From: Shewanella putrefaciens
GTDB lineage: Bacteria > Pseudomonadota > Gammaproteobacteria > Enterobacterales > Shewanellaceae
DNA: 64,000 nt
Direction: 5' to 3'
Assembly (NCBI RefSeq): GCF_016406305.1
Contig: NZ_CP066369.1
Coordinates: 576,501-640,500, forward strand
Positions within the stretch are counted from its first letter, which is position 1. The number at the start of each line of letters is the position of its first letter. The notes below the pieces were generated by a model that saw only the letters and a list, made by a program, of their open reading frames with translations, was not told the DNA's origin and did not search any database. Below, piece by piece: positions 1-8,490 of this stretch. Both the position numbers and the translations under genes were made by a program.

Positions 1-510
1 GATCAGCAAATCTGGTAGCTTTTGATCTTTCTCTAAGCCTTCAGGTAGTGTGATACCACAGAATACGCGCTCGCCCTTAGAGTAAGCGCGCCACATGGAG
101 CCGGTAATGTATTGGCGGCAAATGGCTTCGACTTTAATGGGGCGGGCTTTTTGGACTATCCATACGAACGGGTGCGGGATATCCAAAATATGGCTGTCGG
201 CTAGGCCGTTTTCGGCAAATAGCTTAAACCAATGATTAGAAATGGTATTCAATGCCGCGCCTTTACCGGGAATGCCTTTGAGGCCACCTTCACCGTGGAA
301 GATACAGTCGAAGGCCGAGATACGGTCGCTGATCACCATGATGGCGAGCGGGGTATCTTCGGGAACGTTATAACCCTTGGTTTTGATTAAACGGCGGCTG
401 TCGGCATCGGTTAGCCAGTAAACGCTGCGAACCTTGCCGCTGTGGACTGGGCCGTCGGTGCGGATTGGTAAATCGTTGTTTACGGCTAATACGGAATCAG
501 CAAGACTCAT
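1..510 (-). CDS. purC: SAICAR synthetase, 5' part (C-terminus outside window)
   Basis: Phosphoribosylaminoimidazole-succinocarboxamide synthase joins aspartate to CAIR in de novo purine synthesis in the cytoplasm. Reading the minus strand from ATG at 510 gives 170 uninterrupted codons to the window edge. Landmarks include the N-terminal KVRSVYWL segment, the [12 protein letters not shown] segment that is hallmark SAICAR synthetase, and [16 protein letters not shown]. An AAGGA ribosome site lies just upstream of the ATG. The C-terminal part lies beyond position 1. No frameshift is seen. Identification is secure from the ISDRISAFD and ITGSMW motifs. Confidence 0.95.
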   Translation of the reverse strand, partial: MSLADSVLAVNNDLPIRTDGPVHSGKVRSVYWLTDADSRRLIKTKGYNVPEDTPLAIMVISDRISAFDCIFHGEGGLKGIPGKGAALNTISNHWFKLFAENGLADSHILDIPHPFVWIVQKARPIKVEAICRQYITGSMWRAYSKGERVFCGITLPEGLEKDQKLPDLLI

Positions 511-1030
511 GACGAGTATTCCTTAGGATAGAGAGTGTAGGGATAAGGTTTTTATAAGTGTCGGTTTGCACTAGGGCCATGCTTCGAGCGAGCGCTTTGT
601 TTAGTACAACCTTTTTATTATTTACCAAAGGCTTACCATTTAACTGGGGAAGTCCATTGGTAGGATTTGATGTTAAATCCTGAACAGCAAAAAATTTGTT
701 TTCGGGCGGTGTTTGAATGGTGTTTGTTGGAGATAAGGCAAGGGATGGAACAAACGCAGGGCAAGGTTGGCACCACAGTGAAAGTGGTCTGCTAAAGCGG
801 GCTGGGCCCGTGTCATTTTGCTCGAAAATGCTAACCATTAATCCGAGAGAACCTTGTTCTAGACTGCCGCGAAAAAGTGCCGACATTCTACCGTTTTTGA
901 CGAAATTTACCATGGCTATTTGTGCGACGCAGTGGACAAAATCCTAAGGTTTATTGATGATGGCGCAATTGGCCGTTGAATAATGTCTGTGGAATTATGG
1001 CATTGGGATCATTTTATCAAGGGGTAGGTA
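511..1030. other. Divergent intergenic region purC / pentapeptide-repeat gene
   Basis: These 520 bases separate two divergently read genes and must hold both promoters. Open frames occur on both strands here, but their translations show low-complexity, non-family sequence with no ribosome site, so no gene is called. No convincing operator, tRNA or terminator was recognised. Confidence 0.5.
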
Positions 1031-1648
1031 ATGGCATTTAGGATTGGCCAAAGGGCGGCACCACAGGGTAGCCATTTTTTATCTGAGCAGTTTAGTGGCT
1101 TATCCGAGAATGCGCAGGAGTGGCAGGGGATCGAGTTCGAGGATTGCGAGTTTGTCGATTGTCATTTTAGCGAGAGCACTTTCCGTAAATGCAAGTTTAT
1201 CGAGTGCAGCTTTGTGCGTTGTAACTTGAGCTTAGTGAAAGTCCCTCAATGCCAGTTTAACGCCGTTGAATTTGCCGAATGTAAGTTAGTCGGTATCGAC
1301 TGGACCCGCGCCGCATGGCCGCGTTTATCCTTTGCTGCGCCCTTTTCCTTTAAGCAATGCATACTCAATGACAGCTCATTTATGGGCCTGTTGCTCGATG
1401 AAATCATCATCGAAGAGTGCAAGGCCCACGATGTCGATTTTCGCGAGGGTAGTTTTAATCAAGCCAATTTCACCTACACGGATTTTAGTCATAGCCTGTT
1501 TGGACGAACTCAATTATTGGAGGCGGATTTCAGCGAGGCCTCAAATTACGATATCGATATTTTTAATAATAAAATCAAGGGCGCTAAGTTTAGCCGTGAC
1601 GAAGCCATTCGGCTGCTTAACGGCTTAGATATCACGCTAGTCGATTAA
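1031..1648 (+). CDS. Pentapeptide-repeat protein (Qnr/McbG-like)
   Basis: A 205-residue cytoplasmic protein. Residues about 35-85 and 105-180 are built of five-residue repeats with Phe/Leu at the centre, for example FEDCEFVDCHFSES and FREGSFNQANFTYTDFSHSLF. This predicts a right-handed quadrilateral beta-helix. The repeat tract is interrupted by a non-repeat segment with GIDWT, and the protein ends in a short helix-like tail (EAIRLLNGLDITLVD). This layout matches the Qnr and McbG proteins that protect DNA gyrase, which are about 190-220 residues long. ATG follows GGGGTAGGTA. Gyrase protection is inference; the fold class is clear. It is a single-gene unit. Confidence 0.85.
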   Translation: MAFRIGQRAAPQGSHFLSEQFSGLSENAQEWQGIEFEDCEFVDCHFSESTFRKCKFIECSFVRCNLSLVKVPQCQFNAVEFAECKLVGIDWTRAAWPRLSFAAPFSFKQCILNDSSFMGLLLDEIIIEECKAHDVDFREGSFNQANFTYTDFSHSLFGRTQLLEADFSEASNYDIDIFNNKIKGAKFSRDEAIRLLNGLDITLVD

Positions 1649-2034
1649 GCTGTGATATGGCCTACCTCTCTTTGATAACTTTTTAGATTTTTTTTAGATC
1701 GTTTTTTATCTCAAAATTTAGGCGGGTTTATCCCCAAATGGCTCGCCAATTCTATTGATCCTATTCACGATTTTTTAGAACATTTTTAACTTTTAGTTGC
1801 CGTAGATCACACTCAACTTGCCTATGTGGTTTACCACAATATCCGCCTACCTCTTTCGGGATAACAATCTTAGTCGATAAGCAGCGGATCCAGCGGATGC
1901 CTGTATTTTGAAGATATGGCGACGCTGTTTTAATGCTTTTATAACTAAAAAAGTAATCAAATCAGTGAGCAATCCTCTGCTCGATGGCGCCAAAAGTGGC
2001 CGCTGCGGGTGGGATGAGCGTGATGGAGGTAACC
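1649..2034. other. Intergenic region upstream of psrA
   Basis: About 385 AT-rich bases between the pentapeptide-repeat gene and psrA. It contains the dyad TGTGGT-TT-ACCACA at 1825-1838, listed separately, and several T/A-rich tracts. No open frame here has coding character. The psrA promoter is expected in this stretch but was not pinned down. Confidence 0.4.
1825..1838. promoter_or_regulatory. Palindromic putative operator upstream of psrABC
   Basis: TGTGGT and ACCACA form perfect 6-bp arms around a TT centre, about 200 bp before the psrA start. The half-site resembles the TGTGA half of CRP-type sites, but spacing and sequence deviate, so the regulator is unknown. Control of an anaerobic respiration operon by a CRP/FNR-family protein would be typical of Shewanella. 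That part is inference. Confidence 0.25.
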
Positions 2035-4317
2035 ATGATTGAGCTTAATAGGCGAACCTTTTTAAAGGGAGCAGGGGCGAGCGGGGCAACCTGCGCCTTA
2101 GCCAGTCTGCTGCCGGGCAGCTTAGCGGCATTAGAGAATAAGCAGCTAAAGGGCATGGGCAAGGAAATTGCCAGTATTTGCGAAATGTGTTCGACCCGTT
2201 GCCCGATTTCGGCGCGGGTGATTGAGGGCAAAAACGTCTTCATTAGTGGCAACAAGGTCGCCAAGTCCTTTGGCGGTAAAGTCTGTGCCCGTGGAGGCGC
2301 AGGCCATAGCTTACTGTACGATCCACAGCGTATCGTTAAACCCCTAAAGCGGGTCGGTGAGCGCGGCGAGGGTAAGTGGGCCGAGATCAGTTGGGATGAG
2401 GCGTATAAATTAATCGCTGAAAACCTCAATAAAATCAAAAAAGAACATGGCCCTGAGGCAGTGGCATTCTCGTCAAAATCGGGCTCACAGGAAAAGCATC
2501 TATTCCATCTAGCGACCGCCTTTGGTAGTCCCAATACCTTTACCCACGCGTCGACTTGTCCCGGTGGTTATGAAATTGCCGCTAAGGCCATTTTTGGCAC
2601 TAAGTTAAAACGTGATTTAGGCAATTCAAAATACATCATTAACTTCGGCCATAACCTGTACGAAGGCATCAATATGTCCGAAACCCGCGGCATGATGGCG
2701 GCGCAAATGGACAAAGGTGCCAAGCTGGTGGTGTTCGAGCCAAGATTCTCCGTTGTGGCCGACAAGGCCGATGAATGGTATGCCATTCGTCCCGGAACCG
2801 ACGTGGCCGTCGCTTTGGCGTTATGCCATGTATTGATTGAAGATAATCTTTACGACAAGGCCTTTGTCGCGCGTTATGTGGAAGGCTTCGAAGCCTTTGC
2901 CGCCGAAGTGAAAGCCTATACCCCTGAATGGGCCGAAACCATCTCCGATGTGCCTGCCAAAGACATTCGTCGTATCGCCCACGAATATGCCGCTAAAGCG
3001 CCCCATGCTGTGGTCGATTTTGGTCACAGAGCCACCTTTACCACCGAAGAGTTTGAGATGCGCCGCGCCCTTTACGCCGCCAACGTCTTGATTGGTAATA
3101 TTGAGCGTAAGGGCGGGATTTATATCGGCCAGAAACCCGGTGATTACAACAAGCTTGCCGGTGAAGCGGTGGCGCCCGTATTGGCAAAACCTGGCGTGAA
3201 AGACATGCCAAAACCAGCAGCGAAACGTATCGATCAGGTGGAAGAACAGTACGCCATGATGTGGACATCGGGCGGCGTTTACCAAACTATTCTCGATGCC
3301 ACATTAAGCGCTGTTCCTTACCAGTTACACGGCTGGGTGATGTCACGCACTAACCCAATGCAAACCATGACAGACCGAGCGCGCGTCGTTGAAGCCTTGA
3401 AAAAGCTCGACTTTATCGCCGTGTGTGATGTGTATATCAGCGAAACCGCCGCCTATGCGGACGTGATTTTACCTGAGTCGACTTATCTTGAACGTGATGA
3501 AGAAATCGCTGACAAGTCAGGTAAAAACCCCGCTTACTATGTGCGCCAACGGGTGGTTGAAACCTTAGGTGATACTAAGCCTTCTTGGCAGATCTTTAAG
3601 GATGTGGGTGTGGCTATGGGCCTTGGCGAGTTCTATCCATGGGAAAACATGGAAACCCTGCAAATGCTGCAGGTGAACCGCGACACTGATCTGCTGCGCC
3701 GGATCAAAGACGAAGGTTTTGTGAGCTTCGGTAAACCGCTGATGCTGCGCGAGCCTAAGATGGTCGCTGACTTTATTAAAGCCTATCCTGGCGCGCGGCC
3801 AATGGATGAGGATGGCACTTATGCCAGCGCACTGACCTTTAAAACCCCGAGTGGCAAGATTGAACTCACTTCCGCGAGAGTCGAAGCCATGGCACCGGGC
3901 CGTGGGGTGATCAAGTTCCGCGAAGTGCAGCTTAAAAAGCCGAATGAACTCTACTTTATCCAAGGCAAAGTGGCGGTGCACACCAATGGCGCCACCCACA
4001 ACGTGCCTATGCTCGCGAACCTGATGTCGGATAACGCTGTGTGGGTTCACCCTGTTACTGCGGGCAAATTAGGGATCAGCAATGGCGACCCAATCCGCCT
4101 CACCAGCAGTGTTGGCACAGAAGAAGGCCATGCCTTAGTCACGCCGGGCATTCGCCAAGATTCTGTGTTTGCTTACATGGGCTTTGGTTCTAAAAACAAA
4201 GAGTTGGTCAGAGCAACGGGCAAAGGTATCCACTGCGGTAACTTACTGCCCCACGTTACTGCTCCTGTGTGTGGCATGACAGTGCACACCACGGGCGTCA
4301 CGCTGGCAAAGCGCTAA
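2035..4317 (+). CDS. psrA: Thiosulfate/polysulfide reductase catalytic subunit
   Basis: Molybdopterin oxidoreductase of 760 residues that reduces thiosulfate or polysulfide, yielding sulfide, in the periplasm. A Tat signal (RRTFLK at residues 6-11) precedes a 4Fe-4S site (C49, C52, C56, C84). A CPGG segment near residue 175 supplies the likely Cys ligand to molybdenum. The C-terminal molybdopterin-dinucleotide-binding domain starts near residue 640. I chose the ATG at 2035 because GGAGGT lies at 2025-2030 and the Tat motif then sits at the N-terminus; the frame is open upstream to 1984. psrB and psrC follow in an operon. In S. oneidensis the homologue is required for thiosulfate and sulfur respiration. 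Confidence 0.93.
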   Translation: MIELNRRTFLKGAGASGATCALASLLPGSLAALENKQLKGMGKEIASICEMCSTRCPISARVIEGKNVFISGNKVAKSFGGKVCARGGAGHSLLYDPQRIVKPLKRVGERGEGKWAEISWDEAYKLIAENLNKIKKEHGPEAVAFSSKSGSQEKHLFHLATAFGSPNTFTHASTCPGGYEIAAKAIFGTKLKRDLGNSKYIINFGHNLYEGINMSETRGMMAAQMDKGAKLVVFEPRFSVVADKADEWYAIRPGTDVAVALALCHVLIEDNLYDKAFVARYVEGFEAFAAEVKAYTPEWAETISDVPAKDIRRIAHEYAAKAPHAVVDFGHRATFTTEEFEMRRALYAANVLIGNIERKGGIYIGQKPGDYNKLAGEAVAPVLAKPGVKDMPKPAAKRIDQVEEQYAMMWTSGGVYQTILDATLSAVPYQLHGWVMSRTNPMQTMTDRARVVEALKKLDFIAVCDVYISETAAYADVILPESTYLERDEEIADKSGKNPAYYVRQRVVETLGDTKPSWQIFKDVGVAMGLGEFYPWENMETLQMLQVNRDTDLLRRIKDEGFVSFGKPLMLREPKMVADFIKAYPGARPMDEDGTYASALTFKTPSGKIELTSARVEAMAPGRGVIKFREVQLKKPNELYFIQGKVAVHTNGATHNVPMLANLMSDNAVWVHPVTAGKLGISNGDPIRLTSSVGTEEGHALVTPGIRQDSVFAYMGFGSKNKELVRATGKGIHCGNLLPHVTAPVCGMTVHTTGVTLAKR

Positions 4318-4329
4318 TCGGAGGCTTAA

Positions 4330-4896
4330 ATGAATAAACGATATGTAATGGTGCACGACGAGAATAAGTGCATCGGCTGCCAAGCCTGTAACGTGGCGTG
4401 TCGCAGTGAAAATGGCGTACCCGAAGGCGTAACTCGTCTGCAAGTGCGTGTGGAAGGCCCCTTTGGTGAGATGCCTAATCTGCATTTCAAATATCACAGG
4501 GTATCTTGCCAGCAATGTGAAGATGCACCCTGCGTTAAGGTGTGCCCAACGGGCGCGGCCTATGTGGGTGAAGACGGCATTATCTCTATCCATGCTGAGA
4601 AGTGTGTCGGCTGTATGTACTGTGTGGCGGCGTGCCCCTATAAAGTGCGCTTTATGAACCCAGAAACCAAGGCGGCGGATAAGTGTAACTTCTGTAAGGA
4701 TACGCGTTTAGCCCGGGGTGAAGAGCCTGCCTGTGTGACTGTATGCCCGACCGATGCCTTAGTGTTTGGCGATGCTAATGATCCTAAGAGTGAAGTCGCC
4801 ATCATGCTCAACACTAAAATCACTTACCAAGATAAAACCCATTTGGGCACTAAACCTAGGGTATATCGCGTTCCTACCAAAAGAGGGGGGATTTGA
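4330..4896 (+). CDS. psrB: Thiosulfate/polysulfide reductase iron-sulfur subunit
   Basis: A 188-residue ferredoxin-like electron-transfer subunit that passes electrons from the membrane subunit PsrC to PsrA. Four cysteine clusters are visible: CIGCQACNVAC near residue 15, CQQCEDAPCVKVC near 60, CVGCMYCVAAC near 95 and CNFC...CVTVC near 115-135. This matches four 4Fe-4S clusters of the DMSO-reductase B-subunit family. GGAGG lies just before the ATG, 12 bases after the psrA stop, and the stop overlaps the psrC translation signals. It has no signal peptide of its own; such subunits travel with the Tat-bearing A subunit. Confidence 0.92.
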   Translation: MNKRYVMVHDENKCIGCQACNVACRSENGVPEGVTRLQVRVEGPFGEMPNLHFKYHRVSCQQCEDAPCVKVCPTGAAYVGEDGIISIHAEKCVGCMYCVAACPYKVRFMNPETKAADKCNFCKDTRLARGEEPACVTVCPTDALVFGDANDPKSEVAIMLNTKITYQDKTHLGTKPRVYRVPTKRGGI

Positions 4897-4898
4897 TT

Positions 4899-5846
4899 AT
4901 GAACAATACTTGGGGCGACATGGCGCAATATGATCCTGTCACTTGGCACTGGGTCATCGCCGTTTACCTGTTTATGGCGGGGTTATCCGCGGGCAGTTTA
5001 CTGATTGGCATTGGTTTGCGCTGGGCGAATAAGGAACTCAGCGCGGGAGCTGAAAGCAGCATTCTTAAGGCGGCAGCCATTATTGGGCCTGTAGCAATTA
5101 GCTTAGGTCTAGCTTGTTTAGTGTTTGACTTAACTAAACCATTCCACTTTTGGTTGATCTTAATTCACTATAACTTCCAGTCTGTGATGGCAATCGGGGT
5201 GCTGGCGCTGCTGGCGTATTCTCCCTTAGCTTTTGCGTACGCCATTATTGTGCTGCGGGATGACTTACCAAAATGGGGTTTGGTTTTCCTAACACCTATC
5301 GCTAAGTTACTTATGCCATTTCGAAAGCTGATTGAAGTATTGTTGTTTGTCCTCGCCATTGGCGTAGGGGCTTACACTGGCTTCTTAATTTCGGCGATGA
5401 ATGCCTATCCTATGCTCAACACTGCGGTACTGCCTGCGCTGTTTTTAGTGTCAGGTCTATCGGCGGGCGCTGCGGCAAATGCGGTACTGGCGTTGCTGAT
5501 GTTTAAGACTGACAGCCACGATAAAACTTTAGTGAAGATGCACGGTTTAGAATTGCCTGTGATGGCGATTGAAATCCTGTTCCTGTTCATGTTGTTCTGC
5601 GCCTTGTACTTCAAGGGCGGCGCGGCGGCTGCGGCGCTGGCATCGTTAACCTCTGGACTATGGGCAAGCGTGTTCTGGATAGGCGTTGTCGGTATCGGCT
5701 TTGGTGTTCCACTGCTGTTTATGCTGCTACCTGCTTCGGCTCGCCACACTAAGGGCGCGATGATCATGGTGGCCTGCGCGAGCTTAACGGGCGTACTCGC
5801 CTTAAGACACTTTATTGTGTACGCAGGGCAAAGCTATTTAAGCTAG
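4899..5846 (+). CDS. psrC: Polysulfide reductase membrane subunit, NrfD family
   Basis: A 315-residue integral membrane protein with about eight hydrophobic segments. It is typical of the NrfD/PsrC quinol-oxidising anchors that feed electrons to PsrB and PsrA. The ATG at 4899 follows the G-rich ribosome site AGAGGGGGG inside the end of psrB. A TTG six bases earlier is in frame but would overlap the psrB stop. The early ATWHW-like region and the AGLSAGSLL segment fit the family. A strong terminator follows at 5865, closing the psrABC operon. Confidence 0.9.
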   Translation: MNNTWGDMAQYDPVTWHWVIAVYLFMAGLSAGSLLIGIGLRWANKELSAGAESSILKAAAIIGPVAISLGLACLVFDLTKPFHFWLILIHYNFQSVMAIGVLALLAYSPLAFAYAIIVLRDDLPKWGLVFLTPIAKLLMPFRKLIEVLLFVLAIGVGAYTGFLISAMNAYPMLNTAVLPALFLVSGLSAGAAANAVLALLMFKTDSHDKTLVKMHGLELPVMAIEILFLFMLFCALYFKGGAAAAALASLTSGLWASVFWIGVVGIGFGVPLLFMLLPASARHTKGAMIMVACASLTGVLALRHFIVYAGQSYLS

Positions 5847-5864
5847 TCAACTGATTGATAAAGT

Positions 5865-5893
5865 AAAAAGCACCAATGTTATTGGTGCTTTTT
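5865..5893. terminator. Rho-independent terminator after psrC, possibly bidirectional
   Basis: AAAAAGCACCAAT and ATTGGTGCTTTTT form a perfect 13-bp stem around GTT, with A and T runs on both sides. It can therefore serve psrC on the plus strand and the convergent TauE-type gene on the minus strand. Confidence 0.9.
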
Positions 5894-5937
5894 TATTGGG
5901 CTTGTGATTACAGTGCTTGTGATTATTGGGCTTGTGA

Positions 5938-6681
5938 TTACTGGGGCAATAGCTCGATAACCGACTTTATCGTTAACACTAACGCGCTTATCGTACATAG
6001 CACTAAGGTCGCCATTTTGGTTTTATGCTTATCGACTCTGCCAACCAGTTTCCCCGCCACCAGATAACCAAGGAGCACCGAGGGTAATAACAGCAGGGAT
6101 AACCATAAATGTTTGATTTCGAGCAGGCCAGTCACGGCGAGAATCGCTATGGCTATAGTGGAGCTAAAAATAAAAAATGCCGACAGTGCCGCGCGAAATT
6201 GTGAGGCATCTTTACCCGATAATAAAATTGCCATCGGCGGGCCACCAATCGCGGCAATATTACCGAAAATCCCCGAAATCACCCCCGCTCCGAAGAGGGT
6301 TTTCTTATTTACTGGCAGGCTGAATTTATACAGGCTAAGGATAACCGCGGCCGCCACAATGGCGGCAATCGCAAGGCCAAGGATAGCTTGAGGCGCAAAC
6401 AGCAACAGGCTCGCGCCGATAAAACCGCCGGGCACTCTGCCTAGGAGCGCATATTGCAAGCCATTGAATTCTAAATGGCCGCGCTCACGTAATAGGGTGA
6501 GTAGCGCGATGGAAAATCCCATCACAATTACGGGGGCGGGCACTAATTGGGGATCGACAATATAGAGTAAAGGGCTGGCAACCACGGCAAGGCCAAAGCC
6601 AATCAGACTCTGGGTGAGGGCCCCTAAAAACACAATCACAGACGCGATGGCAAGCGTTTGTGGATCTATCAAGGAAAACAT
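5938..6681 (-). CDS. TauE/SafE (TSUP) family anion permease
   Basis: A 247-residue membrane protein with about eight hydrophobic helices. The N-terminal FLGALTQSLIGFGLAVVASP and the central AIGGPPMAILLSGKD repeat motif are characteristic of the TauE/SafE family, whose characterised members export sulfite or sulfoacetate or take up sulfur anions. It faces psrABC tail to tail. As PsrABC releases sulfite from thiosulfate, sulfite export is an attractive but unproven role. The ATG at 6681 has a weak GGA ribosome site close to the T-run of the hairpin downstream of metJ. Confidence 0.85.
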   Translation of the reverse strand: MFSLIDPQTLAIASVIVFLGALTQSLIGFGLAVVASPLLYIVDPQLVPAPVIVMGFSIALLTLLRERGHLEFNGLQYALLGRVPGGFIGASLLLFAPQAILGLAIAAIVAAAVILSLYKFSLPVNKKTLFGAGVISGIFGNIAAIGGPPMAILLSGKDASQFRAALSAFFIFSSTIAIAILAVTGLLEIKHLWLSLLLLPSVLLGYLVAGKLVGRVDKHKTKMATLVLCTISALVLTIKSVIELLPQ

Positions 6682-6701
6682 AGGATTCCATCAAAACAAA
6701 A

Positions 6702-6752
6702 TAGGGATCGTTACATTAGCCCACCACACTGGATGAGCATTAACGATCCCTA
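6702..6752 (-). terminator. Hairpin downstream of metJ
   Basis: Arms TAACGATCCCTA (6741-6752) and TAGGGATCGTTA (6702-6713) are a perfect 12-bp inverted repeat with a 27-base loop. On the minus strand it is followed by TTTTGTTTT. It lies between metJ and the TauE-type gene and ends about 20 bases before the latter's start, so it may terminate metJ or attenuate read-through. Confidence 0.6.
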
Positions 6753-6788
6753 ATAATTAGTTACAGCAGGATTATGGACGCCTGAGCG

Positions 6789-7103
6789 TTATTCCATGTC
6801 TTCCCACTCTATCCCCATTTCGTCCATCAGGCGTTTAGCTTCTGCTGGAATACTGTCGGGGCAGTCCTTTGAGAGGTCGGCATCATCAGGCAAAGGCTGG
6901 CCTGTATAGGCATGCAAGAATGCCTCACACAACAGCTCGCTGTTGGTGGCGTGACGCAAATTATTGACCTGACGACGAGTACGTTCGTCCGTGAGGACCT
7001 TAAGCACCTTGAGCGGAATAGACACAGTAATTTTTTTTACTTGTTCATTCTTCTTGCCATGTTCAGCATAGGGGCTAATGTATTCCCCATTCCATTCAGT
7101 CAT
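6789..7103 (-). CDS. metJ: Methionine repressor
   Basis: A 104-residue ribbon-helix-helix repressor that binds 8-bp met boxes with S-adenosylmethionine as corepressor. The DNA-binding beta strand KKITVSIPL near residues 23-31 is followed by [34 protein letters not shown], which is characteristic of MetJ. Length equals the E. coli protein. It is divergent from metB, with two clusters of met boxes between them, so it probably represses itself as well as metB-metL and metF. Confidence 0.97.
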   Translation of the reverse strand: MTEWNGEYISPYAEHGKKNEQVKKITVSIPLKVLKVLTDERTRRQVNNLRHATNSELLCEAFLHAYTGQPLPDDADLSKDCPDSIPAEAKRLMDEMGIEWEDME

Positions 7104-7137
7104 TGACTCACCTGTTATAACGCTAAATTCGGGGCAG

Positions 7138-7165
7138 ATTTTAAACCCTTACAAACAACAGTCAA
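7138..7165 (-). promoter_or_regulatory. Putative metJ promoter
   Basis: On the minus strand TTGACT (7160-7165) is followed after 16 bases by TAAAAT (7138-7143), a good sigma-70 match 35 bases before the metJ start codon. It is near the first met-box cluster at 7214-7237. Confidence 0.55.
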
Positions 7166-7213
7166 ATTATTGCTACTATTTCTTGGGGATTGCAAACAGA
7201 TTTCTTTATGTTT

Positions 7214-7237
7214 AGACGTCTAAACGTCTTAACGCCT
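7214..7237. promoter_or_regulatory. MetJ met-box cluster 1 in metJ-metB intergenic region
   Basis: Two abutting 8-mers AGACGTCT (perfect, 7214-7221) and AAACGTCT (7222-7229), then TAACGCCT (7230-7237), match the AGACGTCT met box arranged in tandem, as MetJ dimers bind cooperatively. It sits upstream of the metB -35 element. Confidence 0.85.
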
Positions 7238-7238
7238 A

Positions 7239-7267
7239 TTGACGATAGGGACGGGCTTAGGTACATT
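7239..7267 (+). promoter_or_regulatory. Putative metB promoter
   Basis: TTGACG (7239-7244) and TACATT (7262-7267) are separated by 17 bases, 49 bases before the metB start. The promoter lies between two met-box clusters, so MetJ could repress it from both sides. Confidence 0.6.
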
Positions 7268-7268
7268 T

Positions 7269-7284
7269 AGACGTCCAGACATCT
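7269..7284. promoter_or_regulatory. MetJ met-box cluster 2 over the metB transcription start
   Basis: AGACGTCC (7269-7276) and AGACATCT (7277-7284) each differ from AGACGTCT by one base and directly abut. They cover the region where metB transcription should start. Confidence 0.8.
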
Positions 7285-7315
7285 CTACTGGTCTACCGAA
7301 TTTAGGAGTTCACCT

Positions 7316-8479
7316 ATGACAGAGCGTCAATTAGCCACACTGGCCGTGCGTCAGGGGATCGAGAGCGATACCCAATATGGTGCCGTTGTGCCACCGATTT
7401 ATTTGTCGACTAATTACGCCTTCGATGGTCATAAAAATCCCCGTGAGTTTGATTACAGCCGTTCAGGTAACCCAACGCGCTGCATTTTAGGCGAAGCACT
7501 GGCCAAGTTAGAGCAAGGTGCCACCGCCGTGGTGACCTGCACGGGCATGGCGGCTATCACCTTAGTGACTACCTTGCTCGGCCCAGATGATCTCTTGGTT
7601 GTGCCCCATGATTGCTACGGCGGTTCCTACCGTTTATTCACCAACCTCGCGAAAAAAGGCCAATTTAAATTGCTGGTGGTCGATCAAACCGATAGCCAAG
7701 CGTTAGCCGCCGCTATTGCGCAGAATCCTAAGATGGTGTGGCTCGAAACCCCGTCTAACCCGCTATTGCGAGTGGTGGATATTGAGGCTATCGCTAAGGC
7801 GAGCCATAGTGTCGGCGCGCTGGTGGTGGTCGATAACACTTTTTTATCGCCGATATTGCAACAACCCCTATTGTTAGGTGCAGATATCGTTATCCATTCC
7901 ACCACTAAATATATTAATGGTCACAGCGATGTGGTCGGCGGCGCTGTGGTTGCTAAAGATGCACAAATCGGCGAAAGCTTACATTGGTGGTCGAACACTC
8001 TAGGCTTAACGGGGTCGGCCTTCGACAGTTATCTGACCCTGCGCGGCCTACGTACGCTAGCGGTGCGCATTCGCGAGCATCAAGCCAATGCCCAGCGCAT
8101 TCTTGAGGTGTTAACCCAAAGCCGCCAAGTGAGCAAAGTCTACTACCCTGGGCTTGCGGATCACCCAGGGCACACCATTGCCGCCAAACAGCAGAAGGGC
8201 TTTGGCGCTATGCTAAGTTTTGAGCTTAAGGGCGGCGAGGCCGAGGTTGTGGCCTTTTTAGCGGCACTGAGATTATTTAGCGTAGCCGAGAGTTTAGGTG
8301 GCGTCGAAAGTTTAGTGGCCGTGCCCGCCACTATGACCCACAGGGCGATGGAGCCGCAGGCGCGCAGTGAGGCGGGCATAAAAGATACCCTGTTACGTTT
8401 GTCGGTTGGTATTGAAGATGCCGACGACTTAGTTGCAGATATTCAAGCCGGATTAGCCGCCGCAGCGGCTTGTCAGTAG
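7316..8479 (+). CDS. metB: Cystathionine gamma-synthase
   Basis: A 387-residue PLP enzyme that condenses O-succinylhomoserine with cysteine to make cystathionine in methionine synthesis. The family signature around the Schiff-base lysine is visible as HSTTKYINGHSDVVGG, with K198 as the PLP lysine. YSRSGNPTR near residue 47 and SLGGVESL near residue 330 also fit. Length is like E. coli MetB (386). AGGAGTT precedes the ATG. metL follows with only 11 bases between stop and start, so the two form an operon under MetJ control. Confidence 0.94.
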   Translation: MTERQLATLAVRQGIESDTQYGAVVPPIYLSTNYAFDGHKNPREFDYSRSGNPTRCILGEALAKLEQGATAVVTCTGMAAITLVTTLLGPDDLLVVPHDCYGGSYRLFTNLAKKGQFKLLVVDQTDSQALAAAIAQNPKMVWLETPSNPLLRVVDIEAIAKASHSVGALVVVDNTFLSPILQQPLLLGADIVIHSTTKYINGHSDVVGGAVVAKDAQIGESLHWWSNTLGLTGSAFDSYLTLRGLRTLAVRIREHQANAQRILEVLTQSRQVSKVYYPGLADHPGHTIAAKQQKGFGAMLSFELKGGEAEVVAFLAALRLFSVAESLGGVESLVAVPATMTHRAMEPQARSEAGIKDTLLRLSVGIEDADDLVADIQAGLAAAAACQ

Positions 8480-8490
8480 AGGATTACCAG

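Noticed and set aside
497..913. Minus-strand open frame of 138 codons overlapping the purC start
   Set aside because: It overlaps purC and its translation is low in complexity, with no ribosome site or family motif. It occupies the region where the divergent promoters should be.
5876..6067. Open frame with repeated CDYWACDYW units
   Set aside because: It lies over the terminator and the end of the TauE-type gene. The repeats come from a short direct repeat in the DNA (ATTGGGCTTGTGATTA), and no ribosome site is present.
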